Positions 7,613 to 17,020 of a stretch of DNA of 42,858 bases are shown piece after piece. Numbering within the stretch: position 1 is the first letter of the stretch; every line of letters starts with the position of its first letter. This DNA comes from Geodermatophilus chilensis (GTDB taxonomy: Bacteria; Actinomycetota; Actinomycetes; Mycobacteriales; Geodermatophilaceae), in NCBI RefSeq assembly GCF_002802985.1, contig NZ_NVPT01000020.1, forward strand, positions 1-42,858, read 5' to 3'. Under the pieces are notes generated by a model, which was not told the origin of the DNA, searched no databases, and saw nothing but the letters and a program-made list of their open reading frames with translations. The position numbers were made by a program, and so were the translations under genes.

Positions 7613-8394
7613 TCACGCAGCCCCCGCACCTGCGGGTCCTCCGTGCGCGGACCGGGCGGCGCCCTGCCGGCAGCACGGCCACCGCCCCGCCTGGCGTCCG
7701 GCGACCTCCAGCAGGACAGCGACCAGCTCGTCCGGCGCGCTCACCATCGGGTCGTGGCCGGTGGCCAGCTCGACCAGCTCCCACCCCGGCTGCGACCGCA
7801 CGAGCCGGCGCGAGAGGTCGATGGTCGGCAGCGCCGGCGCGGTGCAGTCGACGTACGTGCGCGGCCGGGTGGCCCACCGTCCGCCGTCGAAGTGCAGCGC
7901 CTCCTCGTAGGTCCCGCCCGGCTGAGGCGTCTGCCGCCGCTCCACCCAGGCCGCGTCGTCCCCGGTGAGCCGTAGACCGACGCCGGCGGTGGCGGGATGT
8001 GCCCGCGCTCGGCGATCGCCGCCCGGCGGGCGGCCCGCGTCTCCGGCGGGTTGCCGTCGGCCCAGCTCTCTCCGGGCGTCGGGACGACGGCGTCGACGTA
8101 CACCAGCCGGCCGACCTCCTCGCCCAGCCGGTCGGCCGTCCCGGTGACGACGAGGCCGCCGTAGCTGTGCCCGACCAGCACCGCGCCCCGGCAACCGGCC
8201 TCGCGCACCGCGGTGACGACGTCCGACACGTGCGTGGCCAGCCTGATCGAGGGCGACAGCTCGGCCGCCCGCTCCCCCAGGCCGGACAGCGTCACCGGGA
8301 CGACGCGGTGCCCGGCCTCCTCCAGCACCGGCATCACCCGGCGCCAGCACCACGCCCCGTGCCAGGCGCCGTGCACCAGGACGACGGTGGTCAC
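7613..8394 (-). pseudogene. Alpha/beta hydrolase (EstC/salicylate-esterase-like) with a frameshift
   Basis: The N-terminal frame from the GTG at 8394 has TTVVLVHGAWHGAWCW, with the HG oxyanion motif, and the nucleophile elbow GHSYGG at about residue 78. It keeps family similarity up to ERGHIPPPP (about 8000). The similarity then continues in another frame as GLRLTGDDAAWVERRQTPQP, down to the catalytic-His region ELATGHDPM. One base appears to be missing near 7980-7992, inside a CCACCGCCGGCG run on the minus strand. Repaired, the protein is about 260 residues. The start overlaps the stop of the upstream DoxX-like gene by GTGA, so the pair is an operon. It may be a real pseudogene or an assembly error. 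Confidence 0.7.
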
Positions 8395-8750
8395 CGGCCC
8401 TGCGCCACCTTCAGCGCGATGCGGATCAGCGGCACTTGCAGCGGCAGCCGCGCGGCGGCCACCGTCATGGGCAGCGCGCGCCGCGGCACCACCCGGAAGG
8501 TGTGCAGGTGCGCCGGCACGAAGGCGACCAGCAGCGCCGCCGCGGCCCAGCCCCCGGCCCGCCGCGTCGCCGGCACCGCCATCAGCCCGGCGGCCCCGAT
8601 CTCGGCGACCCCGCTGGCGAGCACCCAGGCGCGCGCGTCGCCCAGCTCCGGCGGCACCAGCCACTCGTAGGTGCGCGGCCGGACGAGGTGCAGCACCCCG
8701 GACCCGCCGAGCGCCGCCGCCAGGACCTTCGCCGTCCGGGTGAGTTCCAC
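8391..8750 (-). CDS. DoxX-like small integral membrane protein
   Basis: This 119-residue protein has four likely membrane segments (about 5-25, 41-60, 68-86 and 92-110), a conserved-looking GVLHLVRP near the start, and GVAEIGAAGLMAVPATRR in TM2-TM3. That resembles the DoxX/DUF4267 group of four-helix membrane proteins. A precise role is not known to me. The GTG at 8750 starts the coherent region. The stop overlaps the hydrolase start by 4 bp, so the two genes are coupled. The divergent transporter gene begins 24 bp away. Confidence 0.65.
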   Translation of the reverse strand: MELTRTAKVLAAALGGSGVLHLVRPRTYEWLVPPELGDARAWVLASGVAEIGAAGLMAVPATRRAGGWAAAALLVAFVPAHLHTFRVVPRRALPMTVAAARLPLQVPLIRIALKVAQGR

Positions 8751-8774
8751 GCCGTCACCGTAGGCTCGCCGTTC

Positions 8775-9530
8775 GTGTCCGCCCTCGACCTGGCCATCGC
8801 GGCGGGCGTCGCCCTCGTCGCCGGCGCGATCAACTCCGTCGCCGGCGGCGGCTCGCTGATCCTCTTCCCCACGCTCGTCGCGCTGGGCCTGGGGACGGTG
8901 GCCGCCAACGTCACCAACTCGATCGCCCAGTGGCCGGGCTACCTCGGCGGCGTCCTGGGCTTCCGGGCGGAGTACGCCGGCCAGCGCGGCCGGCTGCTCC
9001 GCTTCGGCCTGGTCGCGCTGCTCGGCGGGGTCGCCGGCAGCGTGCTGCTGCTGACGACACCCACCGCGGCCTTCGACGTCGTCGTCCCCGTGCTGGTGCT
9101 GCTGGCCAGCCTCCTGCTGGCCGTGCAGCCGCTGCTCACCCGGCGGCTGAAGCAGGCCGAGGACGGCGGCCCGCGGCGCGACCCGGCGTGGCTGTACGCG
9201 GCGCTGTTCCTGGCCACCGTCTACGGCGGCTACTTCGGCGGCGCGCTCGGCGTCATCCTGGTCGGCGTCCTCGGGGTGGGCCTGCACCGGCTCAAGCTGG
9301 CCAACGCGCTGAAGTCGGCGCTCTCGGCGGTCACCGCCACCGTCACGCTCGTCGTCTTCGGCCTGTTCGGGCCGGTCGACTGGCTGGTCGTCGCCGTCGC
9401 CGCCCCGGCCAGCCTGCTCGGCGGCTTCCTCGGCGCCCGCATCGCCACCCGCATCCCGGCCACGCCGTTGCGGGTCTTCATCGTCGCGTTCGGCGTCGCG
9501 GTGTCGATCTACCTGTTCACGCGGATCTGA
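8775..9530 (+). CDS. Sulfite exporter TauE/SafE (TSUP) family transporter
   Basis: This 251-residue membrane protein has the duplicated TSUP layout. The first repeat has GAINSVAGGGSLILFPTLV, with the conserved N-x(2)-AGGG-S motif. The second has VYGGYFGGALGVILVGVLG, then LKLANALKSALS and a final LGARIATRIP segment. About eight TM helices are expected. Family members export sulfite, sulfoacetate or related organosulfur anions, and the substrate here is unknown. The GTG at 8775 is preceded by TAGGCT at 8761-8766, 8 nt upstream, suggesting a leaderless transcript. The gene is divergent from the DoxX-like gene. Confidence 0.85.
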   Translation: MSALDLAIAAGVALVAGAINSVAGGGSLILFPTLVALGLGTVAANVTNSIAQWPGYLGGVLGFRAEYAGQRGRLLRFGLVALLGGVAGSVLLLTTPTAAFDVVVPVLVLLASLLLAVQPLLTRRLKQAEDGGPRRDPAWLYAALFLATVYGGYFGGALGVILVGVLGVGLHRLKLANALKSALSAVTATVTLVVFGLFGPVDWLVVAVAAPASLLGGFLGARIATRIPATPLRVFIVAFGVAVSIYLFTRI

Positions 9531-9543
9531 CCGCTGCCCAGAT

Positions 9544-9564
9544 GGGGTGAACCCCGTTCACCCC
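9544..9564. promoter_or_regulatory. Perfect 9-bp inverted repeat upstream of the GGDEF-EAL gene
   Basis: GGGGTGAAC and GTTCACCCC are perfect complements separated by CCC. The site lies between the transporter stop (9530) and the preferred ATG at 9592. No T-run follows, so an operator is at least as likely as a terminator. No binding protein is identified. Confidence 0.4.
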
Positions 9565-9591
9565 AGCGGCCCGCCGTCCGATCAGGGGTAC

Positions 9592-11871
9592 ATGCCGCCC
9601 CGTCTGCACGTCCGGCTCCTGCCGGGTACCCCCCGCGGGGCGCTGCGGGTCACGCTGGTGCTCTCGGTCGCCGCGATCGTGGTCACCGCCGCCCTGGGCC
9701 CGGCCGTGGCCACCGGCTCCGATGGTGCCGCGCCGGGCCGGTTCACGCTCGTGCTCGCACTGCACGGGGCGATGGTGGGTCTGCTGGTGTGGCGGGCCCG
9801 GACCCTGCCCCAGGAACGGGCCGTCTGGTCGCGGATCGCCCTGGCCGGCCTCGTGTTCGCCGCCGGCGCGCTCGCCGCCGGTGTGCTCGCCGTGATCCCG
9901 GCGACGCGGTCCTTCACCGCCGTGCCCATGGAATGGGCACCGGTGGCGGCCTTCCCGTTGATCCACAGCGGCCTGGTCCGCTGGAACCGGTACACCACCG
10001 GCCTGGCCGACCCCAGCGACGTCCTCAACGGCATCTCCGGGGTCCTGGCGGCCCTGGCCGCGCTCAACGTCGTCCTCTCCGGCAGCGCGCTGACGGCCGG
10101 GCCCTGGTGGGAGGTCCAGGCCCTGCTGGCGCAGGTGGCGGTCGACGTCGTCCTGCTGGGCACCGCCCTGTCCGTGGTGGGCCTCGGCGCGATGGGCCGC
10201 GACCCCCGCAGCTGGCTGGTCGTCGCGGCGTTCGGGATCTCCGTGGTCGGGGACGGCGCGAGGTTGCTGGCCGAGGGGGCGCCGGTCGCGTGGGCGGCGA
10301 CCGCGGAGCCGGTGGGCGCCGCGCTGCTGTGCCTGGCCGCGATCCTGCGTCCGGCGCGGACCACGCCCCAAGCCACCGACCCGGCGGGGTCGACGATCGG
10401 CTCGTTCGTCGTCATCACCGCCTCCACGGCCGTGCTGGTCGCTGGCGCGACGACCGGCGCGGCCGGGCCGGCCACCTGGTGTGCCGCCCTGGCCGCGCTC
10501 GGCGCGAGCGTGCGCCTGCTGGTCAACGTGCAGGAGCTCGCCCAGCTGGCGGTCACGCGCAAGGAGGCACTGACCGACGAGCTCACCGGGCTGGCCAACC
10601 GCCGCGCCGTCCTCCACCGGGTGGAGCAACTGTGCGCCGAGCAGGTGCCGTTCACCTTCGCCCTCCTCGACCTGGACAAGTTCAAGGAGGTCAACGACGG
10701 CCTGGGTCACGCCGCCGGCGACGACCTGCTCCGACTGGTCGCCGACCGCCTGACCCCGGCACTGCGCACCGGCGACCTGCTGGGCCGGCTCGGCGGGGAC
10801 GAGTTCGCCGTGATCGCCGTCGCCGACCACGCGACCGCCCCGGACGCCGAGGTCCTCGGCCACCGGGTGCTGAAGAGCCTGCAGCGGCCCTTCCTCATCC
10901 GGGGCATGTCCATCCACGTCACAGCCAGCATCGGTCTCACCCGCTCCGGCAGCGGCGACCGCACCGAGCTGCTCCGTCAGGCCGACGCCGCCATGTACGC
11001 CGCCAAGCGCTCGGGCACGGGGCTGGCGGTGTACGACCCGTCCCGGCACGCGGACAGCAGCGGCCACCTCGCACTGGTCGAGGAGCTCCGCGCCGCCCTG
11101 TCCACCGGCCAGCTGGTGCTGCACCACCAGCCGCAGGTCGACGTCCGCACCGGCCGGACCCTCGGGGCCGAGGCGCTGGTCCGCTGGGCACACCCGGTCC
11201 GGGGTCTGCTCGCCCCCGCGCAGTTCCTCCCCCTGGCCGAGGCGCACGGGCTCATGGGCGCGGTCACCGACGAGGTCCTCCGCCAGGCCGTCGTCCAGGC
11301 CGCCGACTGGCGACGCCGCGGGCTGGACCTGCGGATCTCGGTCAACCTGTCGGCCAGCAACCTGCTCGACACCGACCTGCCGTCCCGCATCGCCGTCCTG
11401 CTGGCGGCCGCCGGGCTGCCGGCGGAGAGCCTGGTGCTCGAGGTGACCGAGACGGTGCTCATGGGTGAGGCCGAACGCAGTCAGGCCGTCGTCACGGCCC
11501 TGACCGAGCTCGGCCTCACGGTCAGCATCGACGACTTCGGCACCGGCTACTCGTCCCTGTCCTACCTGCGCGACCTACCGGTCGCCGAACTCAAGCTCGA
11601 CCGGTCCTTCACCACCGACCTGCTCGTCGACGCCCGGACCGAGGCAATCGTCGCCTCCACCATCGACCTCGCCCACCGGCTGGGCCTGCGGGTGGTCGCC
11701 GAGGGCGTGGAGCGCGAGGAGACGCTGGCGCGCCTGGCCGACCTCGGCTGCGACGAGAGCCAGGGCCACCTGCATGCCGCCGCACTGCCAGCCGCCCGGT
11801 TCCACGACTGGCTGGACCGCGCCGGGACGACGGCACCGCCGGCCGGGACGCCCGAGCTGGTGGGTTCGTGA
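9592..11871 (+). CDS. Membrane-anchored GGDEF-EAL protein (c-di-GMP cyclase/phosphodiesterase)
   Basis: This is a 759-residue bifunctional second-messenger enzyme. The N-terminal 320 residues carry about nine or ten hydrophobic helices. A linker and then a GGDEF domain follow, with DELTGLANRR and an intact RLGGDEFAVIAV (about residue 400). The product-inhibition I-site RTGD sits five residues before GGDEF. The EAL domain has GAEALVRWAHP (about 525), NLSASNLLD, LEVTETVLM, DDFGTGYSSLSYL, LKLDRSF and AEGVEREE, so both catalytic sites look complete. The ATG at 9592 has AGGGG just upstream. A GTG at 9547 inside the palindrome would add 15 residues. It is a single gene with no obvious operon partner. 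Confidence 0.88.
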   Translation: MPPRLHVRLLPGTPRGALRVTLVLSVAAIVVTAALGPAVATGSDGAAPGRFTLVLALHGAMVGLLVWRARTLPQERAVWSRIALAGLVFAAGALAAGVLAVIPATRSFTAVPMEWAPVAAFPLIHSGLVRWNRYTTGLADPSDVLNGISGVLAALAALNVVLSGSALTAGPWWEVQALLAQVAVDVVLLGTALSVVGLGAMGRDPRSWLVVAAFGISVVGDGARLLAEGAPVAWAATAEPVGAALLCLAAILRPARTTPQATDPAGSTIGSFVVITASTAVLVAGATTGAAGPATWCAALAALGASVRLLVNVQELAQLAVTRKEALTDELTGLANRRAVLHRVEQLCAEQVPFTFALLDLDKFKEVNDGLGHAAGDDLLRLVADRLTPALRTGDLLGRLGGDEFAVIAVADHATAPDAEVLGHRVLKSLQRPFLIRGMSIHVTASIGLTRSGSGDRTELLRQADAAMYAAKRSGTGLAVYDPSRHADSSGHLALVEELRAALSTGQLVLHHQPQVDVRTGRTLGAEALVRWAHPVRGLLAPAQFLPLAEAHGLMGAVTDEVLRQAVVQAADWRRRGLDLRISVNLSASNLLDTDLPSRIAVLLAAAGLPAESLVLEVTETVLMGEAERSQAVVTALTELGLTVSIDDFGTGYSSLSYLRDLPVAELKLDRSFTTDLLVDARTEAIVASTIDLAHRLGLRVVAEGVEREETLARLADLGCDESQGHLHAAALPAARFHDWLDRAGTTAPPAGTPELVGS

Positions 11872-11988
11872 CCCGCACCGTCCGGCCCCGACGGAGTGGC
11901 CTGGGGCACCGCTGAGGCGGGTGTGACGGAGGGGTCCACCCGGCCGTGGACACGCCCTCGACCTCCCCGCGGAGCCCGCGGCCCTGCC

Positions 11989-11994
11989 TAGCGT
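11989..11994 (+). promoter_or_regulatory. -10 element for a leaderless small gene
   Basis: TAGCGT ends 6 nt before the ATG at 12001. Transcription would start at or next to the start codon. No ribosome-binding site is present. Confidence 0.5.
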
Positions 11995-12000
11995 CGGGCC

Positions 12001-12213
12001 ATGCGCGAGAACCGACTCTCCCCGGTCCGGAACGCGAACGACACCGCCCGGGTGCAGCAGCTGCACCTGATCGCCGCCGCGCGGGCCGCGGCCGTGCGGC
12101 CGACGTCCGCGCAGCAGGTCTCCGACATCGTCCGCGTCACCGTGGACGACGAGGTCGACACCCGCACCTTCCGGGCGATCGTCACCGACATCTCCGACGA
12201 CCTGCTCCGCTGA
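12001..12213 (+). CDS. Small hypothetical protein
   Basis: This 70-residue soluble protein has no family I can name. It has an N-terminal basic stretch (MRENRLSPVRNAND), a helical Ala-rich middle (HLIAAARAAAVRP) and an acidic C-terminal half rich in Val, Asp and Thr. The frame is supported by a -10-like TAGCGT spaced as for leaderless transcripts and by a strong palindromic terminator 4 bp after its stop. It is convergent with nadA. Confidence 0.55.
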   Translation: MRENRLSPVRNANDTARVQQLHLIAAARAAAVRPTSAQQVSDIVRVTVDDEVDTRTFRAIVTDISDDLLR

Positions 12214-12216
12214 ACC

Positions 12217-12246
12217 CCCCGGCGATTTCCGCGGAAATCGCCGGGG
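12217..12246. terminator. Perfect 30-bp palindrome, bidirectional terminator
   Basis: The sequence is a perfect palindrome with half-site CCCCGGCGATTTCCG. It sits between two convergent stops (12213 plus and 12248 minus). No T-tract follows, which is common for GC-rich actinobacterial terminators. Confidence 0.65.
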
Positions 12247-12247
12247 C

Positions 12248-13279
12248 TCACTCGCCGCCGCGGCCGGGCTCTCCGATCGCGATCATCGCTTCGACCGCCC
12301 GCCGTGCCCGGGCGGCGGTCTCCGGGTCGACGTCCACCGCGCCCTCGCCGGTGCGCAGCGTCCGCAGCAGCTTGGCCGGCGTGATCATCTTCATGTAGCG
12401 GCAGGCGGCGCGGTCGTTCATCGGGATGAACTGCGTGCCGGAGTTCAGCGCCCGCAGCTGGTGCAGGATGCCGACCTCGGTGGCCACCAGCACCTGGCCG
12501 GCCGTCGTGGTGGCCGCCTGCTCGACCATGCCGCCGGTGGACAGCACGCGGGTGCGCTCGGCCGGCAGGTCGCCGTGGCTGACCAGGTCGAGCACCGACG
12601 TGGTGCAGCCGCACTCGGGGTGCACGAGGATCTCGGCGTCCGGGTGGGCGGCCACCTGCGCGCGGACGTCGGACGGGCTGATGCCGGCGTGCACGTGGCA
12701 CTCCCCCGCCCACACGTGGATGTTGCTGCGCCCGGTGACCCGCTTGACGTGCGCGCCGAGGAACTGGTCGGGGCAGAAGAGGATGTCGCGGTCCTCGGGG
12801 ATCGAGCGGACCACGTCGGCGGCGTTGGACGACGTGCAGCAGATGTCGGTCTCGGCCTTCACCGCCGCGGTGGTGTTCACGTAGCTGACGACGACCGCGC
12901 CGGGGTGCTCGGCCTTCCACTCGCGCAGCTGCTCGGCGGTGATCGAGTCGGCCAGCGAGCAGCCGGCCTCGTGGTCGGGCAGCAGCACGGTCTTGTCCGG
13001 CGACAGGATCTTCGCCGTCTCCGCCATGAAGTGGACGCCGCAGAAGACGATCTCGCGGGCGTCGGTCTGCGCCGCGACCCGCGACAGGTACAGCGAGTCG
13101 CCGGTGAAGTGGGCGACGTCCTGGATCTCGGGGACCTGGTAGTTGTGCGCCAGGATCACCGCGCCGCGCTCCTCGGCCAGCCGGCGGACCTCCGCCGCCC
13201 ACGTCTCGTACTCGGCCGGCGAGAGGGTGCGCTCGTCGCCGGCGACGGCGGGGGTGGCGGGCGCGATGGTGGCGGTCAC
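12248..13279 (-). CDS. nadA: Quinolinate synthase
   Basis: This 343-residue enzyme condenses iminoaspartate with dihydroxyacetone phosphate to quinolinate in de novo NAD synthesis. Family blocks are all visible: [13 protein letters not shown] (about residue 40), [65 protein letters not shown] and [17 protein letters not shown]. The three Cys expected to bind the [4Fe-4S] cluster are those in FCGVHF, HPEC and ACRYM. The GTG at 13279 has GAGGAG a few bases upstream. An ATG further upstream would add 11 residues. The usual partners nadB and nadC do not follow within the window. Confidence 0.95.
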   Translation of the reverse strand: MTATIAPATPAVAGDERTLSPAEYETWAAEVRRLAEERGAVILAHNYQVPEIQDVAHFTGDSLYLSRVAAQTDAREIVFCGVHFMAETAKILSPDKTVLLPDHEAGCSLADSITAEQLREWKAEHPGAVVVSYVNTTAAVKAETDICCTSSNAADVVRSIPEDRDILFCPDQFLGAHVKRVTGRSNIHVWAGECHVHAGISPSDVRAQVAAHPDAEILVHPECGCTTSVLDLVSHGDLPAERTRVLSTGGMVEQAATTTAGQVLVATEVGILHQLRALNSGTQFIPMNDRAACRYMKMITPAKLLRTLRTGEGAVDVDPETAARARRAVEAMIAIGEPGRGGE

Positions 13280-13448
13280 GGAGCTCCTCGGCTGGGTGGG
13301 GGGCGGCCACATGATCCCCCGCGCCGGACGGCGGCTGTGGCGCGGGGCACCCTGCTCAACATCCGCCGGGCCGCACCCCTTCCCGCGGCCGGCCTGCCGC
13401 GGCCGGGCAGGATGCCGCCAGGAACGTCGGAGCACCCGTGGAGGTCCG

Positions 13449-14351
13449 GTGACCAGTCCGCTCGAGTCCGTCGCGTGGATCCACGGCGCTCGGGACTGCT
13501 CGCGGACGAGCGACCCGCTGATCCAGGTCCATCGCCTGGACCGCGACACGTTCGTCCTGCGGCTGAGCAAGTGCTACAGCTTCGAGGCGAACTTCCTCTA
13601 CCTGCTGTTAGCCCGGGAGCGGGGCCTCCTGCTGGACACGGGCGCCCGTCCCGACGCCGGCGCGCGCGACCGGAGCCTGCCGCTGCGCCGCACCGTGGAC
13701 GACGTCATCACCGGCTGGTCGACGGAGCGCGGCCTGCCCGAGCCGGACCTGGTCGTCGCCCACACCCACGCCCACGGAGACCATGTGTCCGGCGACCACC
13801 AGTTCACCAACAGGCCGCAGACCCGCGTGGTGGCGCCCACGCTCCCCGAGGTGACCGGTTTCTTGGGCCTGCCGGACTGGCCGGACGGTCGGGCCGACCT
13901 CGACCTCGGCGGCCGGCGGGTGACCGTCCTCCCGATCCCCGGGCACGAGCCGACGCACATCGCCGTCCACGACTCCCGGACCCGGGCCCTGTTCACCGGC
14001 GACATGCTCTATCCCGGCCTCCTCACCGTGCGGGACTGGCCCGCCTACCGGCGCAGCGCCGCTCGGCTCGCGGACCTCGTGCGGCAGGAGGGGGTCTCCG
14101 TCGTCCTGGGCGCCCACATCGAGATGACCAGGACACCGGGCGAGCTCTACCCGCTGGGGACGACGCACCAGCCCGACGAGCACCCCCTCCCCCTCACGCC
14201 GGCCCACGTCCTCGAGTTCCACGAGGCCTGCGAGGCGATGGCCGAGGCGCCGCACCTCGACGTCCACGACGACTTCGTCATCCGCCCACCCCTCCCGGAC
14301 GAGCCGCGGTCCGGCGCGGTCGACGGCTCAGCACTGCCCCGGAGTGGGTGA
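13449..14351 (+). CDS. Metallo-beta-lactamase fold hydrolase
   Basis: This 300-residue protein has the MBL metal site HTHAHGDH (about residues 101-108), preceded by [17 protein letters not shown]. Later ligands are in [24 protein letters not shown] (the Asp bridging ligand) and a terminal GAHIEMT. It belongs to the large hydroxyacylglutathione-hydrolase-like group, and a specific substrate cannot be assigned. The GTG at 13449 has GTGGAGG at good spacing. The 3' end overlaps the PucR gene on the other strand by 24 bp, so the two are convergent. It may belong with the neighbouring catabolic genes, but nothing proves this. Confidence 0.8.
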   Translation: MTSPLESVAWIHGARDCSRTSDPLIQVHRLDRDTFVLRLSKCYSFEANFLYLLLARERGLLLDTGARPDAGARDRSLPLRRTVDDVITGWSTERGLPEPDLVVAHTHAHGDHVSGDHQFTNRPQTRVVAPTLPEVTGFLGLPDWPDGRADLDLGGRRVTVLPIPGHEPTHIAVHDSRTRALFTGDMLYPGLLTVRDWPAYRRSAARLADLVRQEGVSVVLGAHIEMTRTPGELYPLGTTHQPDEHPLPLTPAHVLEFHEACEAMAEAPHLDVHDDFVIRPPLPDEPRSGAVDGSALPRSG

Positions 14352-15872
14352 GGAGCCCGCCGGCCCCCCGGCGAGCGGGGCCCGCAGCACCGCCGCACGG
14401 GCCTGGAGGGCCAGCCACAGCTCCATCCGCTGGTCCGCACGCTCGAGCGGCCGGCCGGTCAGCGCCGCCACGCGGGCTATCCGGTTGCGGACGGTGTTGC
14501 GGTGCACCGACAGAGCGGCGGCCGCGACCTCCCAGGCGCCATTGGCCTGCAACCACCCCTCGAGGGTGTGGAGCAACTCCACCCGCTCTCGCCCGTCGAG
14601 GGAGTCGAGGGGGGCCAGGACGGCGTCGCTGTAGGACGAGAGGAGCTCCGGCGGCCCCAGTTGGAGGAGCAGCTGCGTCGCGCTGCTCTCCTCTGCCTGC
14701 ACCGCCCGACCGAGGTGGGCGCTGACCTGGGCGAGCGAGTCGGCCTGCCGGGCGCTGACGTGAAGTTCGCCGAGCCGGGTGAGGGCGCTGATGCCGATGG
14801 GCCGGCCCCGCGCGGCCCGCTCGAGCGCAGGGACCAGCTCCGGCACATCGGGCACCAGGAGGTCGACCGCCGACGCACGGGGGCGGGCCACGGCCTGGTG
14901 CAGGGCCGACGTGAGCACGGCCGCCACCTCCTGGGACCGCTCCTGTTCCGCCAGCCGAACCACGACCACCCGCAGCGGCCCGGGCGGCAGGCCGATGCTC
15001 GCGGCCAGTCGGGGTGCCTGGTGCGGCCGCAGTCCGGAGGAGAGCAGCTGGGCGACGACGTGCGCGCGACGCCGCCGCTCGGGGTCGCCCGCGGCGTGCC
15101 GGTGGTCCAGCTCGAGCGAGAGAAGGGAGACCAGCACCGCGAGGGCGTGCATGGCCCGGGCGTCGCCGCTGCGCTCGAGGAGCAGCAGGCCGCGAGGACT
15201 CGACGCGCCGAGAGTGAGGACCTGCACGTCCTCCACCTCTCCCGATCCCGGAGGCGGCAGGGAGCCGCCCAACGCCTCCTCCAGTGCCGGCCCCGCGCGC
15301 CCGGCGAGCTGGTCGGCCCCCACCCCGGCCGACGCGACCGGGTCCCCACGCAGGTCGGTGACCACCACGGCCGTGCCCAGCGCCGATGCCCATGCGTCGA
15401 CCACCGCACCGAGGGGATCGGCACCGGCCGCTGCAGCGGTGAGGTCGCGGGTGATCGCGACGGCGTCCTGCCACTCACGGCGCTCGGCCTCGGCGAGCTG
15501 CGCGAAGACCCACTTGGTGACCGCGATGAAGGGGACCGGGTCCGGCAGCAGCAACAGTGGCAGCCCGTGCTCGTCGGCGGCGCGCGCCAGTGCGGCCGGG
15601 GCCCCCTGGTGCGGCAGATCCCGGCCGAGTCCCAGGACCAGGGCGCTGACGCCGCCGTGGACGCAGTCCTCGACGTACTGGTGGCAGCCGGGCAGGTCCT
15701 CGGGCAGGAACAGCCCCACCGTCATGAGCAGCTCGCCACCCTGGAGCCATGCGCTCGGCCGGGTGAGCTCTGAGACGTGGGCGGCCACCACGGCACGCTC
15801 CAGGCCCTGCCGCCCGGCCGCGAGCGTCAGCTGCAGGGACGGCTCGGCGAGCAGCTCACGGACCGTGATCAC
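14328..15872 (-). CDS. PucR family transcriptional regulator
   Basis: This 514-residue regulator has the family's three-part layout. The N-terminal PucR sensing domain starts [14 protein letters not shown], with [20 protein letters not shown] at about residue 40. A middle CdaR/GGDEF-like domain follows. The C-terminal helix-turn-helix is [19 protein letters not shown] near residue 465, then an [19 protein letters not shown] segment. PucR-type proteins usually control nitrogen-compound catabolism. Here it is divergent from the ureohydrolase operon, so it is the likely regulator. I chose the GTG at 15872 because a perfect -10 TACAAT lies 7 nt upstream. An ATG at 15893 would overlap that promoter. 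Confidence 0.88.
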   Translation of the reverse strand: MITVRELLAEPSLQLTLAAGRQGLERAVVAAHVSELTRPSAWLQGGELLMTVGLFLPEDLPGCHQYVEDCVHGGVSALVLGLGRDLPHQGAPAALARAADEHGLPLLLLPDPVPFIAVTKWVFAQLAEAERREWQDAVAITRDLTAAAAGADPLGAVVDAWASALGTAVVVTDLRGDPVASAGVGADQLAGRAGPALEEALGGSLPPPGSGEVEDVQVLTLGASSPRGLLLLERSGDARAMHALAVLVSLLSLELDHRHAAGDPERRRRAHVVAQLLSSGLRPHQAPRLAASIGLPPGPLRVVVVRLAEQERSQEVAAVLTSALHQAVARPRASAVDLLVPDVPELVPALERAARGRPIGISALTRLGELHVSARQADSLAQVSAHLGRAVQAEESSATQLLLQLGPPELLSSYSDAVLAPLDSLDGRERVELLHTLEGWLQANGAWEVAAAALSVHRNTVRNRIARVAALTGRPLERADQRMELWLALQARAAVLRAPLAGGPAGSSPTPGQC

Positions 15873-15879
15873 GGGCGGG

Positions 15880-15885
15880 ATTGTA
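15880..15885 (-). promoter_or_regulatory. -10 element TACAAT of the PucR regulator gene
   Basis: The minus strand reads TACAAT, 7 nt before the GTG at 15872, which indicates a leaderless mRNA and decides the start. The 155-bp divergent region to 16027 must also hold the promoter and operators of the ureohydrolase operon. I could not identify those operators. No guanidine-riboswitch-like fold was recognised. Confidence 0.6.
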
Positions 15886-16027
15886 CGAAACATCCAACGA
15901 TTCGGAGCAGACGGTACAGATCCGTTCTAGGCGCGGGCCTATCTCGCCCCTACCGTGTCGGCGGACGCTGTGCCGTTTATCACACGCCGACCGGCGTGCC
16001 GTCCCCCGTCGCCAGGAGGCTTTACCC

Positions 16028-17020
16028 GTGACCCAGCCGCGAGGCCCCGTCGACGCCAGCCGCGTCCCCCGGTACGCCGGCCCGGCGACCTTCGCCCGGC
16101 TGCCCCGGCTGGACGAGGTGAGCTCCTTCGACGTGGCCGTGGTCGGCGTGCCCTTCGACTCGGGGGTCTCCTACCGGCCCGGCGCCCGGTTCGGCCCCTC
16201 CCACGTGCGCGAGTCCTCCCGCCTGCTGCGCCCGTACAACCCCGTGCAGCGGGTGTCCCCCTTCGCCGAGCAGCAGGTCGTCGACGCCGCCGACATCGCG
16301 GTCAACCCCTTCGACATCCAGCACGCCGTGCGGGAGGTGCAGGCCGCGGCGACCGACCTGAGCAGCGGTGGCGGCCGGCTGGTCACGATCGGCGGGGACC
16401 ACACCATCGCGCTGCCGCTGCTGCGCGCCGCGGCGGAGCGGCACGGGCCGGTGGCCGTCGTGCACTTCGACGCCCACCTGGACACGTGGGACACCTACTT
16501 CGGCGAGCCGTACACCCACGGCACGCCGTTCCGCCGGGCCGCCGAGGAGGGGATCATCGACGCCACCGCCTGCGCGCACGTCGGCATCCGTGGCCCGCTG
16601 TACTCCGACCAGGACCTGGTCGAGGACGAGGTCCTCGGTTTCCAGGTCGTGGCCGCCCACGAGACCGAGGACATCGGCTGGCGCGGCATTGCCGAGCGGG
16701 TCCGCCGCCGGGTCGGCGACCGGCCCGTCTACGTGTCGGTGGACATCGACGTCCTCGACCCCGCCTTCGCGCCCGGCACGGGGACGCCGGAGGCCGGCGG
16801 GCTGACCAGCCGCGAGCTGCTGCAGGTGCTGCGCTCCTTCGCCGATCTGCGCCTCGTCGGCGCCGACGTCGTCGAGGTGGCGCCCGCCTACGACCACGCC
16901 CAGATCACCGGCGTCGCCGCCGCCCACGTGGCCTACGAGCTGGTCTCCGCCATGGCGCCGCGCTCGCGAGCGGACAGCCGCGACCGGCTGGCGGTGGCAG
17001 AGGAGCTGGCCCAGGCATGA
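16028..17020 (+). CDS. Ureohydrolase (agmatinase/guanidinobutyrase family)
   Basis: This 330-residue Mn-dependent arginase-superfamily enzyme releases urea from a guanidino compound. Metal ligands are in [11 protein letters not shown] (about residue 124), FDAHLDTWD (about 149) and [16 protein letters not shown] (about 239). The EAGGLTSRE and [14 protein letters not shown] segments are typical of the agmatinase branch rather than true arginase. An AGGAGG is 8 nt before the GTG at 16028. The next gene overlaps by ATGA and encodes an AruI-like ThDP enzyme. That favours 4-guanidinobutyrate over agmatine as substrate, but this is an inference from context. It is the first gene of a five-gene operon. 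Confidence 0.88.
   Translation: MTQPRGPVDASRVPRYAGPATFARLPRLDEVSSFDVAVVGVPFDSGVSYRPGARFGPSHVRESSRLLRPYNPVQRVSPFAEQQVVDAADIAVNPFDIQHAVREVQAAATDLSSGGGRLVTIGGDHTIALPLLRAAAERHGPVAVVHFDAHLDTWDTYFGEPYTHGTPFRRAAEEGIIDATACAHVGIRGPLYSDQDLVEDEVLGFQVVAAHETEDIGWRGIAERVRRRVGDRPVYVSVDIDVLDPAFAPGTGTPEAGGLTSRELLQVLRSFADLRLVGADVVEVAPAYDHAQITGVAAAHVAYELVSAMAPRSRADSRDRLAVAEELAQA

Noticed and set aside
12461-14725. A 754-codon open frame on the plus strand
   Set aside because: It overlaps nadA antisense and the MBL gene in another frame and has shadow-type composition.
15886-16027. Guanidine or other riboswitch upstream of the ureohydrolase gene
   Set aside because: I looked for ykkC-type conserved blocks and stems and saw none. 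Only a strong ribosome-binding site and the divergent promoter region are visible.
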